Positions 49,018 to 57,200 are shown, counted from the first letter of the stretch. The stretch: 64,000 bases of DNA from Acidobacteria bacterium Mor1 (GCA_001664505.1 CP011806.1:683325-747324); one strand, 5' to 3'. Numbers and translations: made by a program. Notes: a model not told the origin generated them from the letters alone.

Positions 49018-49046
49018 TTGACGGACCGCAGAGCGTCCCGTATAAA
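49018..49046 (+). promoter_or_regulatory. Promoter of the lytic transglycosylase gene (leaderless)
   Basis: TTGACG (49018-49023), 17-nt spacer, TATAAA (49041-49046). The ATG follows only 8 nt after the -10 box, so the message should begin at or next to the start codon. Confidence 0.75.
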
Positions 49047-49054
49047 TCGTTAAC

Positions 49055-49765
49055 ATGCGTGTTTCCAACCGTTTGGTGCTCCAGGCCCTCGTCGTGGCCG
49101 CCTCCCTGGGGTTCGCCGCAGGGGGCGGGCTCATGGCGGATGACTGGGTCGAGTTCCACAACGGACGGATCCTGCGGGTCCAGGCCGCCGTTCTGGACGG
49201 TGCCACCCTGCACCTGGATCTCGGAGGGGGAGGCACCCTCAGCGTGCCGCTGGCCCGGGTCGCCCGGCTCGAGACCGTGATCGAGGACGAGCCCTCCGAG
49301 GCCGAGCCTGCCTCCGACCTCGCCGCGGCGGCCGGCTCCGACGAAGATCCGCCCCGATGGCGCCATATGGCCGGCGAATATGCGGATTTGATCGCGAAAA
49401 CCGCAAAAAAGCACAACCTGGACCCGATGCTGCTGGCCTCGGTGGCCCACGCCGAGTCCCGCTTCAACCCGTTGGCAATCTCCCACGCCAACGCCCGGGG
49501 CATGCTGCAGCTGATCCCCGCCACAGCCGAGCGATTCGGGGTCGAGGACGTGTTCGATCCCGAGCAAAACGTCGACGGCGGGGCTCGGTACCTGCGCTGG
49601 CTCCTCGACCGCTACGAGGGGGATACCGCCCTGGCGCTGGCGGCCTACAACGCCGGAGAGGGCGCCGTGGACCGCTATGACGGGGTTCCGCCCTATCGGG
49701 AGACCATCAAGTACGTCTCGGGGATCCTGGACAATCTCCTGGCCGAGGAGCTGCCCACCCGCTAA
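49055..49765 (+). CDS. Periplasmic lytic transglycosylase (SLT family)
   Basis: Cleaves the MurNAc-GlcNAc bond of peptidoglycan to give 1,6-anhydro ends. The 236-residue protein has a signal peptide (1-28), a small beta domain (about 30-70) and an SLT domain (about 103-225) with catalytic Glu 134 in HAESRFNPLAIS, ARGMLQLIPATAERFGV and AAYNAGEGAVDRYDGVPPYRET. No ribosome site is seen before the ATG; the promoter position indicates leaderless translation. Confidence 0.92.
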   Translation: MRVSNRLVLQALVVAASLGFAAGGGLMADDWVEFHNGRILRVQAAVLDGATLHLDLGGGGTLSVPLARVARLETVIEDEPSEAEPASDLAAAAGSDEDPPRWRHMAGEYADLIAKTAKKHNLDPMLLASVAHAESRFNPLAISHANARGMLQLIPATAERFGVEDVFDPEQNVDGGARYLRWLLDRYEGDTALALAAYNAGEGAVDRYDGVPPYRETIKYVSGILDNLLAEELPTR

Positions 49766-49836
49766 GCCCCCCACCGCCTTGGTCCGGCCGTGTCACCAGG
49801 CCTTCACCCGTCCCCGGCTCCCAGCTTCCCGGCCCT

Positions 49837-49878
49837 CCCCGTTGCCTCTTTCCGGCGCCCCGTTGCCTCTTTCCGGCG
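49837..49878 (+). repeat. 21-bp tandem duplication upstream of the DUF4388 gene
   Basis: CCCCGTTGCCTCTTTCCGGCG is present twice, identically and head to tail, in the 157-nt gap after the transglycosylase gene. Confidence 0.95.
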
Positions 49879-49922
49879 GAAGTCCTATGTATTGGCCCGG
49901 GAGTAGTCTCCAGGACGAGGGC

Positions 49923-51395
49923 ATGGAATCCAGTTTCAGTAGCCACACGCTCGCGGAAGTCTTTCGGGACCTCTACCGCGGAGAACAGTCGGGTGTCCTG
50001 CACCTGACCCGGGGCGACGTTGAAAAGCGCCTCTACTTCGACCGCGGGATGCTGGTCTATTCGGAGTCTCCGGTGGCCGAGGAAGACCTCGGGCGCCGGT
50101 TGGTCCACGAGGGCAAGATCTCCTCGGGCGCGCTCAACGAGGCGGAAGCCGCCATCAGTGAGAGCAAGGACCTGGCCCAGACCCTGATCAACCGGGGCCT
50201 GATCGGCAAGGAAGCGCTCTCCCATACCGTCCAGTTCATCGTCGAGCGCACCGTGCAGTCGGTCTTTCAGTGGGAAGGCGGCCAGGCACGCTTCAGCGAG
50301 GGCTGGTTCGCCCAGGACATCGTCGAGGGAGACATCCTCAGCACCTTCGAGTCGATCCTGCGCGGCGTCTCGCGGATGACCGACTTCGAGCCGGTAGGGG
50401 AGGCCCTCCGGGGCACCGCCAGCCGCCTGCGCTTGCGGGAGCAACTCCCCGTCCCGGTGGAGCGTCTCGCGCTCTCCCGGTCCAACGGGTACATCCTGTC
50501 CCGGATCGACGGGGCGTCGACGGTGCGGGACATCCTCTCGCTGCTGGAGCCTCACGAAGAAGATCAGGCGATGCGTTTCCTGTACGGCCTCTTGGTCATG
50601 GGCGTACTGGAATGCGAGCCGCCTGTGAGTGAGGGGCCGTTCAAGATCACCGACCTGTTGCGGGATCACGCCGACAGCGTGGCCCTCGAGACCCAGCAGG
50701 AGAAGATGATCGAGGCGACCTATCACCGCATCCAGGGGCTCAATCACTATCAGCTGCTGGACGTGACCCCCGAGGCCACCCGCCAGGAGATCGAGCGGGC
50801 CTACGAGGACGCGAAGCGCCCCTTCAGCCGGGATCGAATCACCCCGAAGGTGCGGGAGAAGCTGCGGAGCCAGCTGGCGGTCGTGGAGAGCCGGCTGGTC
50901 GAGGCGTTCCTGACCCTGAGCAACTCCGATTCGTCCCGCCAGAGCAGCCAGGAGGCGGACGACGAGGTCCGCGGCGGCGACCTGTTGATGCGGGTCGAGG
51001 CGGACAAGACCGCCGGCGCCAAGGAGGCCGACGAGGCCAAGAAGGTCGCCGAGCAGTACTACCTGAAGGGGCGGAAGTTCCTGCGGGACGCCGACTACTA
51101 CAACGCGATCCAGTACGGGAAACTGGCGATTTCCTACTGCTCCGAGGACGCCCGCTTCTACTTCCTGCTGGCCGAGTGCCAGACCCGCAACCCGGATGCC
51201 CGCTGGCAGCGGATGGCCGAGAAGAACTTCTGCAAGGCCACCGAGCTCGACCCCTGGAACCCGGACTACTGGCTGAATCTGGGCCGGTTCTACAAGCACC
51301 GGGGGCTAACCCTGAGGGCCCGCAAGCAGTTCGAGGAAGTGCTGAAGATCGCCCCGTCCCACGAGGAGGCGGTCTCGGAGCTCAAGGCGCTCTGA
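49923..51395 (+). CDS. DUF4388 - degenerate J-like - TPR protein
   Basis: A 490-residue soluble protein. Residues about 1-100 form a DUF4388 domain (HTLAEVFRDLYRGEQSGVLHLTRG, KRLYFDRGMLVYSES), a family common in Myxococcota and Acidobacteriota and often in signalling proteins. A winged-helix-like middle part (about 175-235) leads to a J-domain-like segment (NHYQLLDVTPEATRQEIERAYEDAKRPF) lacking the HPD tripeptide needed to stimulate DnaK, then Ala/Lys linker and C-terminal TPRs (about 370-490). ATG 49923 is chosen because GGACGAGG precedes it; an in-frame ATG at 49887 is the alternative. Function unknown. Confidence 0.8.
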   Translation: MESSFSSHTLAEVFRDLYRGEQSGVLHLTRGDVEKRLYFDRGMLVYSESPVAEEDLGRRLVHEGKISSGALNEAEAAISESKDLAQTLINRGLIGKEALSHTVQFIVERTVQSVFQWEGGQARFSEGWFAQDIVEGDILSTFESILRGVSRMTDFEPVGEALRGTASRLRLREQLPVPVERLALSRSNGYILSRIDGASTVRDILSLLEPHEEDQAMRFLYGLLVMGVLECEPPVSEGPFKITDLLRDHADSVALETQQEKMIEATYHRIQGLNHYQLLDVTPEATRQEIERAYEDAKRPFSRDRITPKVREKLRSQLAVVESRLVEAFLTLSNSDSSRQSSQEADDEVRGGDLLMRVEADKTAGAKEADEAKKVAEQYYLKGRKFLRDADYYNAIQYGKLAISYCSEDARFYFLLAECQTRNPDARWQRMAEKNFCKATELDPWNPDYWLNLGRFYKHRGLTLRARKQFEEVLKIAPSHEEAVSELKAL

Positions 51396-51440
51396 CACCC
51401 GGCCCTTTTTGCGGCCCCTAGCCCCCATGTCCCCATTCTC

Positions 51441-51460
51441 GGCCCCTATTAGGGCCCTTT
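51441..51460 (+). terminator. Candidate terminator after the DUF4388 gene
   Basis: GGCCC-CTATTA-GGGCC hairpin (51441-51456) followed by CTTT. Short stem and short T-run, so weak. Confidence 0.35.
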
Positions 51461-51470
51461 CTCGGCCTCG

Positions 51471-51530
51471 GTTTCGGTCCGAGTTTCGGTCCGAGTTTCG
51501 GCCCAGGTTTAGGACCAGGTTTCGGCCCAG
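51471..51530 (+). repeat. Five 12-bp tandem repeats upstream of yceD
   Basis: Units GTTTCGGTCCGA (twice), then GTTTCGGCCCAG, GTTTAGGACCAG and GTTTCGGCCCAG, head to tail. They lie about 50 nt upstream of the -35 box of the fatty-acid operon promoter. Confidence 0.9.
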
Positions 51531-51582
51531 GGCCGCCCGGGTGGTTCGATTCCGCTCGGGTGGATCGATTCGGGCCAGGAAT

Positions 51583-51610
51583 TTGACGAAAAAGGGCCGG
51601 GTGCTATAAT
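51583..51610 (+). promoter_or_regulatory. Strong promoter for the yceD-rpmF-fab operon
   Basis: TTGACG (51583-51588), 16-nt spacer, perfect TATAAT (51605-51610). The yceD ATG is 24 nt downstream. Confidence 0.8.
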
Positions 51611-51633
51611 CCGCCGTTCGTCCGGCAGGCGTT

Positions 51634-52155
51634 ATGTTCCTGGAATTAAGCAACATAGGCCCCGATGGGTTCGAGTTGGATCGAACCTTCGAGGCAATCG
51701 AGTTGTCCTTAGGGCCCAATGAGCCGGTGACGGCGGGGCCTGTACGGATCCAGGGGGCAGGGCGCCGGGAGCGGCTCGGGGTTCGCCTGGAGGCAAGTCT
51801 CGATGCGCAGGTCGAATTGACCTGTTGCCGTTGCCTGGATCCCTACCGGATGAAGATCGAGGATCGCTTCTTCCTGATTCTCACCGGCGACGCCATGGAG
51901 CTGCCGTCGGGAGAGCAGGAGGTGCCTGACGACCGAGTGGCCATGTTCCACGCGACCGAAGGCAAGGTCCGGGTGGAGGATATCTGCACCGAGCAGATCT
52001 ACCTTCATCTTCCGTTGAAGCCGGTCTGCCGGGAAGATTGCGCGGGGCTCTGCCCCGAATGCGGGACGAACCGGAACCGGGAACAGTGCAGTTGCCGCGA
52101 GCATGCGGTGGACCCGCGGCTCGCACCGCTGCTAAAATTCCGAGATTCCGAGTAG
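51634..52155 (+). CDS. yceD: DUF177 / YceD family protein (23S rRNA accumulation)
   Basis: YceD-family proteins are needed for normal 23S rRNA levels in bacteria and plastids and are almost always encoded next to rpmF. The 173-residue protein has ELTCCRCLDPY and the C-terminal VCREDCAGLCPECGTNRNREQC Cys motif. The ATG at 51634 is 24 nt after the promoter. The stop lies inside a repeated TCCGAGTAGCG sequence. Confidence 0.93.
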   Translation: MFLELSNIGPDGFELDRTFEAIELSLGPNEPVTAGPVRIQGAGRRERLGVRLEASLDAQVELTCCRCLDPYRMKIEDRFFLILTGDAMELPSGEQEVPDDRVAMFHATEGKVRVEDICTEQIYLHLPLKPVCREDCAGLCPECGTNRNREQCSCREHAVDPRLAPLLKFRDSE

Positions 52156-52184
52156 CGGGGTGCCGAGTGGGACTCCGAGTAGCG
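52147..52184 (+). repeat. Duplicated yceD gene end (27-bp period)
   Basis: TCCGAGTAGCG, which contains the yceD stop codon, recurs at 52174-52184, with a partial CCGAGT at 52163. Both full copies read Ser-Glu-stop in the same frame. Confidence 0.75.
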
Positions 52185-52200
52185 AGAACAGGACGAAATC

Positions 52201-52383
52201 ATGGCTAACCCGAAGCGCCGTCACTCCAAAGCCCGCCGCGACAAGCGTCGCGCCCATGACGCCCTGCCGCGTCAAGGCCTGTCGAACTGCCCGAACTGCC
52301 ACGAGCGCAAGCTCCCGCATCGGGTCTGTCCGCACTGCGGCTATTACAAGGGCCGCGAAATCGTCAAGGTGTCGGCGATCTAG
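52201..52383 (+). CDS. rpmF: Large ribosomal subunit protein L32
   Basis: Sixty residues, [21 protein letters not shown] followed by a zinc-ribbon with two CxxC pairs (CPNC, CPHC), the zinc-binding form. It is directly after yceD (45 nt), the standard order. Confidence 0.97.
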   Translation: MANPKRRHSKARRDKRRAHDALPRQGLSNCPNCHERKLPHRVCPHCGYYKGREIVKVSAI

Positions 52384-52407
52384 TCGGCCGTAGCGAATCG
52401 GACCGGA

Positions 52408-53499
52408 TTGAGTTCGCGCCGCGCCATCATCACCGGCACGGGAATGAGCGTTCCCGAGCAGGTGCTGACCAACCGAGAGTTGGAGCAACGGGTCGAGACC
52501 AGCGATCAGTGGATCGCGACCCGCACGGGCATCCACGAGCGCCGCATCGCCGCCGAGGGGGATCTGCTCTCGGACTACGCGACCGAGGCCTCCCGTCAAG
52601 CACTGGAGAACGCCGGCGTCGACCCGCTCGACGTCGACCTGATCCTGCTTGCCACGGTCACGCCGGACATGCCCATCCCCGCGACCGCCTGCACCATCCA
52701 GCACAAACTCGGATGCCGCAACGCCACTGCTTTCGACATGCAGGCAGGGTGCTCCGGCTTCATCTTTGCCCAGTCGGTGGCCAAGCAGTTCTTGCTGACC
52801 GAGCGCTACCGGCATGTGCTGGTGATCGGCGCCGAGTTGCTCAGCAAGTACGTCAACTGGGAAGACCGCACGACCTGCGTGATTTTCGCCGACGGCGCGG
52901 GCGCGGTGCTGATGAGCCAGGGGAGTCTCGAGGAAGAGGGCAGTCTCGAGGGAGAGGGCAGTCTCGATTCAGAGAGAGGCCTGGAGGCGGAGGGAGAAGG
53001 GGAATCCTCGACCGAAACCGCCGCAGACAAGTCCCCGCGAGGGGTGCTGGCCTCGGCGATGCACACCGACGGCAGCATGGCGGACTTCATCTGCCGTCCC
53101 GGAGGCGGCGTCATGCACCCGCCGAGCCGGGAGATGATCGACGAAAAACTTCACTTCATACGGATGCGCGGCAACGAGACTTTCAAGATGGCGGTCCGCT
53201 CCATCGAAGAGGTCTGCCGCGAGGTGCTGGACGCCGCGGGGCTCACCCCCGGCGACGTCGACTGGTTCATCCCGCATCAGGCCAATCGCCGGATCATCGA
53301 CGCCGTCGGAAACCGTCTCGGCGTTCCCGCCGAGCGCTGTTACCTGAACATCGATCGTTACGGCAACACATCGGCGGCCTCGATCCCCATCGCCCTCCAC
53401 GAGGCGGTGCAGGAGGGCAAGGTCCGCCGGGGGGATGTGGTGCTGATGGCCGCCTTCGGCGCGGGCCTGACCTGGGCCGGGTCGGTGGTGCGCTGGTAG
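52408..53499 (+). CDS. fabH: 3-oxoacyl-ACP synthase III with acidic insertion
   Basis: Starts fatty-acid chains by condensing acetyl-CoA with malonyl-ACP. The 363-residue protein keeps the catalytic triad Cys115 (MQAGCSGF), His290 (WFIPHQANRR) and Asn320 (RYGNTSAAS). It is about 35-40 residues longer than usual because of a Glu/Ser/Gly-rich insertion (about residues 170-210) encoded by an 18-bp repeat. The TTG start at 52408 gives the normal SRRAIITGTGMSVPEQVL opening. plsX, usually between rpmF and fabH, is absent. Confidence 0.95.
   Translation: MSSRRAIITGTGMSVPEQVLTNRELEQRVETSDQWIATRTGIHERRIAAEGDLLSDYATEASRQALENAGVDPLDVDLILLATVTPDMPIPATACTIQHKLGCRNATAFDMQAGCSGFIFAQSVAKQFLLTERYRHVLVIGAELLSKYVNWEDRTTCVIFADGAGAVLMSQGSLEEEGSLEGEGSLDSERGLEAEGEGESSTETAADKSPRGVLASAMHTDGSMADFICRPGGGVMHPPSREMIDEKLHFIRMRGNETFKMAVRSIEEVCREVLDAAGLTPGDVDWFIPHQANRRIIDAVGNRLGVPAERCYLNIDRYGNTSAASIPIALHEAVQEGKVRRGDVVLMAAFGAGLTWAGSVVRW
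52920..52980 (+). repeat. Imperfect 18-bp tandem repeat inside fabH
   Basis: About three copies of GGCAGTCTCGAGGRAGAG, encoding Gly-Ser-Leu-Glu-Glu/Gly-Glu. It accounts for the acidic insertion in the middle of FabH. Confidence 0.9.
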
Positions 53500-53570
53500 C
53501 TTGCCTCCGGCTCGCCCCCACTGGTAGTTTGGCGCCTGAGATTGTTGGTCGGCCCGACGGTCGGCCGCCG

Positions 53571-53680
53571 GCCAGTCGGTCGCCAGTCGGTGGCCAGTCG
53601 GTTCGAGAGGAGTCGATTCGAGAAGAGTCGATTCGAGAGGAATCGATTCGCCAGTCGACTGATTCGCCAGTCGACTCGAG
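53571..53680 (+). repeat. Compound tandem-repeat array between fabH and fabD
   Basis: Three successive blocks: 11-bp GCCAGTCGGTN x3 (53571-53603), 15-bp CGAGAGGAGTCGATT x3 (53604-53648) and 16-bp CGCCAGTCGACTNNNN x2 (53649-53680). They fill most of the 195-nt gap and end just before the fabD ribosome site. Confidence 0.9.
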
Positions 53681-53694
53681 AGGACCTGACTAAC

Positions 53695-54642
53695 ATGGCA
53701 GAACGATACGCGTTCCTCTTTCCCGGCCAGGGCTCCCAGGCGCCCGGCATGGGGAAGGAACTCTGTGAGGCCTACCCGGAGAGCCGCCAGGTCTTCGAGG
53801 CCGCGGACAGCGCACTGGAGACCGAGCTCTCCAAGACCTGCTTCGAAGGGACCAAGGAACAGCTGGCGCTGACCGAGACCACCCAACCGGCGATCCTGAC
53901 CGTCTCCACGGCGGCGCTGCGCGCCCTCGAGGCACGGGGCCTTCGCCCCGCCGCAGTGGCCGGACACAGCCTCGGTGAGTACAGCGCCCATGTCGCCGCG
54001 GGAACTATCGATTTCGAGGACGCCGTGCGAGCGGTACGCCTGCGCGGCCGCTTCATGCAGGACGCGGTTCCGGTGGGTCTCGGCGCCATGGCCGCAATCC
54101 TCGGCGGGGACACCGCCATGGTGGAAGAGGCCTGCCGCGTCGAGGCGGGCGACGAGATCTGTGCGGCGGCCAACCTCAACAGCCCCGGCCAGGTCGTGAT
54201 CGCCGGGCACCGTACCGCCGTCGAGCGTGCGGTGGAGCGCCTCAAGGGAGAGGGCATTCGCAAGGCCGCCTTCCTACCGGTGAGCGCGCCGTTCCACTGC
54301 GATCTGATGCAGCCCGCCGCCGAGAAGCTGGCGCCGGTGCTCGCCGCCATTGACTTCGGGGATTCCGATATCCCGGTCTATGTCAACGTCGATGCCGAGC
54401 CGGTGCAGGACGGCTCCGCCGCGCGGCGGGCCCTGATCCGCCAGGTCGCCTCCACCGTGCGCTGGCATGAGTTGATCGAGCTGATGGTCAAGGACGGGAT
54501 CGAAACCTTCGTCGAGGTCGGCCCGGGCCGCGTACTGGCCGGCCTGATGCGCCGAATCCACAAACCCGCCAAGGTGCTGACCGTCGAGGACCCCGCCGGG
54601 GTCGAGGCGGCGGTTGAAGCGCTGGGAGGAAACCAGGCATGA
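53695..54642 (+). CDS. fabD: Malonyl-CoA:ACP acyltransferase
   Basis: Loads malonyl groups onto ACP. The 315-residue protein has FLFPGQGSQAPGMG, the nucleophile Ser92 in GHSLGE and His201 in PFHCDLM, at the same numbering as E. coli FabD. The ATG at 53695 matches the family start; the frame is open another 51 codons upstream through the repeat array (SRFER-type peptides), but no ribosome site supports that extension. Its stop overlaps fabG. Confidence 0.96.
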   Translation: MAERYAFLFPGQGSQAPGMGKELCEAYPESRQVFEAADSALETELSKTCFEGTKEQLALTETTQPAILTVSTAALRALEARGLRPAAVAGHSLGEYSAHVAAGTIDFEDAVRAVRLRGRFMQDAVPVGLGAMAAILGGDTAMVEEACRVEAGDEICAAANLNSPGQVVIAGHRTAVERAVERLKGEGIRKAAFLPVSAPFHCDLMQPAAEKLAPVLAAIDFGDSDIPVYVNVDAEPVQDGSAARRALIRQVASTVRWHELIELMVKDGIETFVEVGPGRVLAGLMRRIHKPAKVLTVEDPAGVEAAVEALGGNQA

Positions 54643-55418
54643 GCACGTTCGAGGGGCCGGCGACTTCCGAGGGCCCAGCGTCTTTCGAGGGCAAGGTCGC
54701 CCTGGTGACCGGAGGGTCCCGCGGGATCGGCCGGGGCATCTCCCAGGCACTGGCCGACAGCGGTGCCGAGGTGGTCGTCGCGGCCCGGGGACTCGAGGGG
54801 GCAGAGCGAACCGCTGCCGAGATCGTCGAGTCGGGCGGCAAGGCCCGGGGCATATCACTGGATATCGGCGACGACGCTTCGGTCGAGGCCGGGGTCAAAG
54901 CCCTGGTCAGCGACTATGGTACAATCCCGCTTCTCGTGAACAACGCAGGGATCACCCGCGATAACCTGTTGTTGCGCATGAAGAAAGACGAATGGGATCA
55001 TGTTATCGGGACCAACCTGACGGGCATCTACCGGATGTGCCGCGCGGTGGTTCCTAGCATGGTAAAGAAACGCTTCGGACGCATCGTCAACGTCACCTCG
55101 GTGGTCGGGTCGATGGGGAATCCCGGCCAGTCCAACTACGCAGCGTCCAAGTCGGGGATTGAAGGATTCTCACGTAGCCTCGCTCGCGAACTCGCCTCAC
55201 GGAACATCACCGTCAACTGCGTCGCTCCCGGTTTCATCGAGACCGACATGACGGCGGACCTGGGCGAGGACACGCGCAAGAAGCTACTGGATCAGGTTCC
55301 GATCAAACGTCTCGGAACCCCGCAGGATGTGGCTGCCGCCGTGAGCTTCCTGCTGGGAGACGGGGCGAGCTACATCACCGGCTGTACGCTGGAAGTCAAC
55401 GGCGGCATGTACATGTAA
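54639..55418 (+). CDS. fabG: 3-oxoacyl-ACP reductase
   Basis: NADPH-dependent reductase of the elongation cycle. The 259-residue SDR has TGGSRGIGRG, NNAGITRDNLL, the catalytic Ser, Tyr167 and Lys171 (SNYAASKSG), and the family ending SYITGCTLEVNGGMYM. A short N-terminal extension (FEGPATSEGPASFEGK) repeats the FEG.. motif. The ATG overlaps fabD in ATGA. Confidence 0.96.
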   Translation: MSTFEGPATSEGPASFEGKVALVTGGSRGIGRGISQALADSGAEVVVAARGLEGAERTAAEIVESGGKARGISLDIGDDASVEAGVKALVSDYGTIPLLVNNAGITRDNLLLRMKKDEWDHVIGTNLTGIYRMCRAVVPSMVKKRFGRIVNVTSVVGSMGNPGQSNYAASKSGIEGFSRSLARELASRNITVNCVAPGFIETDMTADLGEDTRKKLLDQVPIKRLGTPQDVAAAVSFLLGDGASYITGCTLEVNGGMYM

Positions 55419-55451
55419 TCGCCCTCGGGCGACTCAACCACAGTCAGTAAC

Positions 55452-55478
55452 TTGCCGGAAACGTCAAAGCTCCGGCAA
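55452..55478 (+). other. Perfect hairpin in the acpP leader
   Basis: TTGCCGGA, 11-nt loop, TCCGGCAA. It sits 97 nt before acpP and is followed by an AT-rich, unusually A/G-rich stretch (55479-55535) with no T-run, so it is an mRNA structure or operator rather than a terminator. Confidence 0.6.
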
Positions 55479-55574
55479 ACTGAAAGTAGCAATAAGCAAG
55501 CAGCAATTAGAAGTTGCAAGTGATGAAAGCGTCGGAAAGCGGGCATCCCGCGGACGGCGTGGAGGTAGAAATTC

Positions 55575-55811
55575 ATGGCTTCGGTCGCAGAAAAGGTCAA
55601 ACACATCATCGTGGAGCAACTGGGAGTCGATGAGGAGGAGGTCAAGGAAGCGGCCTCGTTCGTCGACGATCTCGGTGCGGATTCCCTCGATGTCGTCGAG
55701 CTGGTCATGGCTCTCGAAGAAGAGTTCGGAATGGAGATCAGCGACGAGGACGCCGAGAAGCTGTCCACGGTCAAAGAGGCAATCAGCTACATCGAAAGCA
55801 AACAGAAGTAG
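55575..55811 (+). CDS. acpP: Acyl carrier protein
   Basis: Seventy-eight residues with the phosphopantetheine site Ser37 in [14 protein letters not shown]. The acidic helices and length are normal. The ATG at 55575 has GGAGG upstream. It has its own 156-nt leader, consistent with the high expression typical of ACP. Confidence 0.98.
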   Translation: MASVAEKVKHIIVEQLGVDEEEVKEAASFVDDLGADSLDVVELVMALEEEFGMEISDEDAEKLSTVKEAISYIESKQK

Positions 55812-55961
55812 CAAGTTGCTTGAGCTTTCTGCGGCCGCGGCGCGAGTTCCTCCGGGGGCCGTCGCGGCTGCTTTGTGTCTGGCCGAAACAGCTCCGGCCG
55901 ATCCAAGTCCGGCCTCGTTGAACGGGAGGTCGGCAGGCAGCGAAGAAAGGATGCGTCGCGG

Positions 55962-57200
55962 ATGAAGCGTCGAGTCGTCGTCACCGGCATGGGCGTCCTC
56001 TCGCCTCTGGGCCACAGCACCGGGGAAACCTGGAACGCGCTGGTCGAGGGGCGGAGCGGCATCGGCCCGATCACTCATTTCGATCCGGAAGCCTACCCGA
56101 CCCGCATCGCGGGGGAGGTCAAGGACTTCGACGTCTCCAAGTTCCTCGACAAGAAGGCGGCCCGCAAGATGGACCGCTTCAGCCACTTCGCTATCGCCGC
56201 CACCAAGGAGGCGCTGGAAGACGCCTCGCTCACCATCGACGAGAGCAACGCCGAGCGCATCGGCGTCTACCTCGGGTCGGGCATCGGCGGTCTGCCGCTA
56301 CTGGAAGAACAACACAAGGTCTTGATGGCGCGAGGGCCGCGGCGCATGTCGCCGTTCTTCATCCCCGGCATGATCGTCAACCTGGCTGCCGGGCAGGTGT
56401 CGATTTTCTTCGGCGCCAAGGGACCCAACCTGGCGGTCGCCACCGCCTGCGCCACCGGCTCTCACGCCATCGGCGAATCCTTTCGGTTGATCCGCGAAGG
56501 CTATGCCGACGGTATGATCTGCGGCGGCACCGAGGCGGTGATCACCGAAATGTCCGTCGGCGGCTTCTGCGCCATGAAGGCGATGTCCACCCGCAACGAC
56601 GAACCGGAACGGGCCAGCCGTCCCTTCGACAGCGAGCGGGACGGCTTCGTCATGGGAGAAGGCGCAGGCGTCCTCATTCTCGAGGAGCGGGAGTATGCGA
56701 TCTCCCGTGGGGCACGGATCCTGGCCGAGGTGCTGGGCTACGGCATGTCCGGCGACGCGTACCACATCTCCGCACCCTCGGCCGACGGCGACGGACCGAT
56801 CCGGGCCATGCGCATCGCGTTGAACGATGCGAATCTCTCGCCCGACTCGATCGACTACATCAACGCCCACGGCACCTCGACTCCCGCCGGTGACAAGGCG
56901 GAGACCCTCGCGGTCAAGAAGGTTTTCGGCGATCACGCGCAGAAGCTCGCTTTCGCCTCGACCAAGTCGATGACCGGGCACCTGCTCGGAGCGGCCGGGG
57001 GGCTGGAGACCGCCGTCAGCGTCCTCGCGGTTCACCACGACGTCATCCCGCCGACGATCAACTACGAGAACCCGGACCCCGAGTGCGATCTCGACTGCGT
57101 GCCCAACGAGGCACGCCGCACCGAGGTCAACGTGGCGCTGAACAACTCCTTCGGCTTCGGCGGCACCAACGCCACCCTGATCCTGGGCAAGCACCGCTAA
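55962..57200 (+). CDS. fabF: 3-oxoacyl-ACP synthase II
   Basis: Elongating condensing enzyme. The 412-residue protein has the triad Cys163 (ATACATGSHA), His in NAHGTSTPAGD and His in KSMTGHLLGAAGG, and ends NNSFGFGGTNATLIL. The ATG at 55962 gives the usual KRRVVVTGMGVLSPLG opening. It closes the operon fabH-fabD-fabG-acpP-fabF. Confidence 0.97.
   Translation: MKRRVVVTGMGVLSPLGHSTGETWNALVEGRSGIGPITHFDPEAYPTRIAGEVKDFDVSKFLDKKAARKMDRFSHFAIAATKEALEDASLTIDESNAERIGVYLGSGIGGLPLLEEQHKVLMARGPRRMSPFFIPGMIVNLAAGQVSIFFGAKGPNLAVATACATGSHAIGESFRLIREGYADGMICGGTEAVITEMSVGGFCAMKAMSTRNDEPERASRPFDSERDGFVMGEGAGVLILEEREYAISRGARILAEVLGYGMSGDAYHISAPSADGDGPIRAMRIALNDANLSPDSIDYINAHGTSTPAGDKAETLAVKKVFGDHAQKLAFASTKSMTGHLLGAAGGLETAVSVLAVHHDVIPPTINYENPDPECDLDCVPNEARRTEVNVALNNSFGFGGTNATLILGKHR

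Noticed and set aside
51471-51530. Possible CRISPR-like array
   Set aside because: Units are 12 bp, directly adjacent with no unique spacers, and there are no cas genes.
51536-51570. tRNA T-arm-like sequence GGTGG-TTCGATT-CCGCT
   Set aside because: No acceptor, D-arm or anticodon arm can be folded around it.
53492-53527. fabH stop codon duplicated as CTGGTAG
   Set aside because: Only 7 bp match over a 28-bp interval, which is expected by chance.
53542-53694. N-terminal extension of FabD through the repeat array
   Set aside because: The family start is at 53695; the extension is a repeat-encoded SRFER peptide in a region open in more than one frame.
55951-55965. Mini-ORF MRRG-stop overlapping the fabF start
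   Set aside because: The AAAGG sits directly against its ATG, so it more likely serves the fabF ATG 11 nt downstream.
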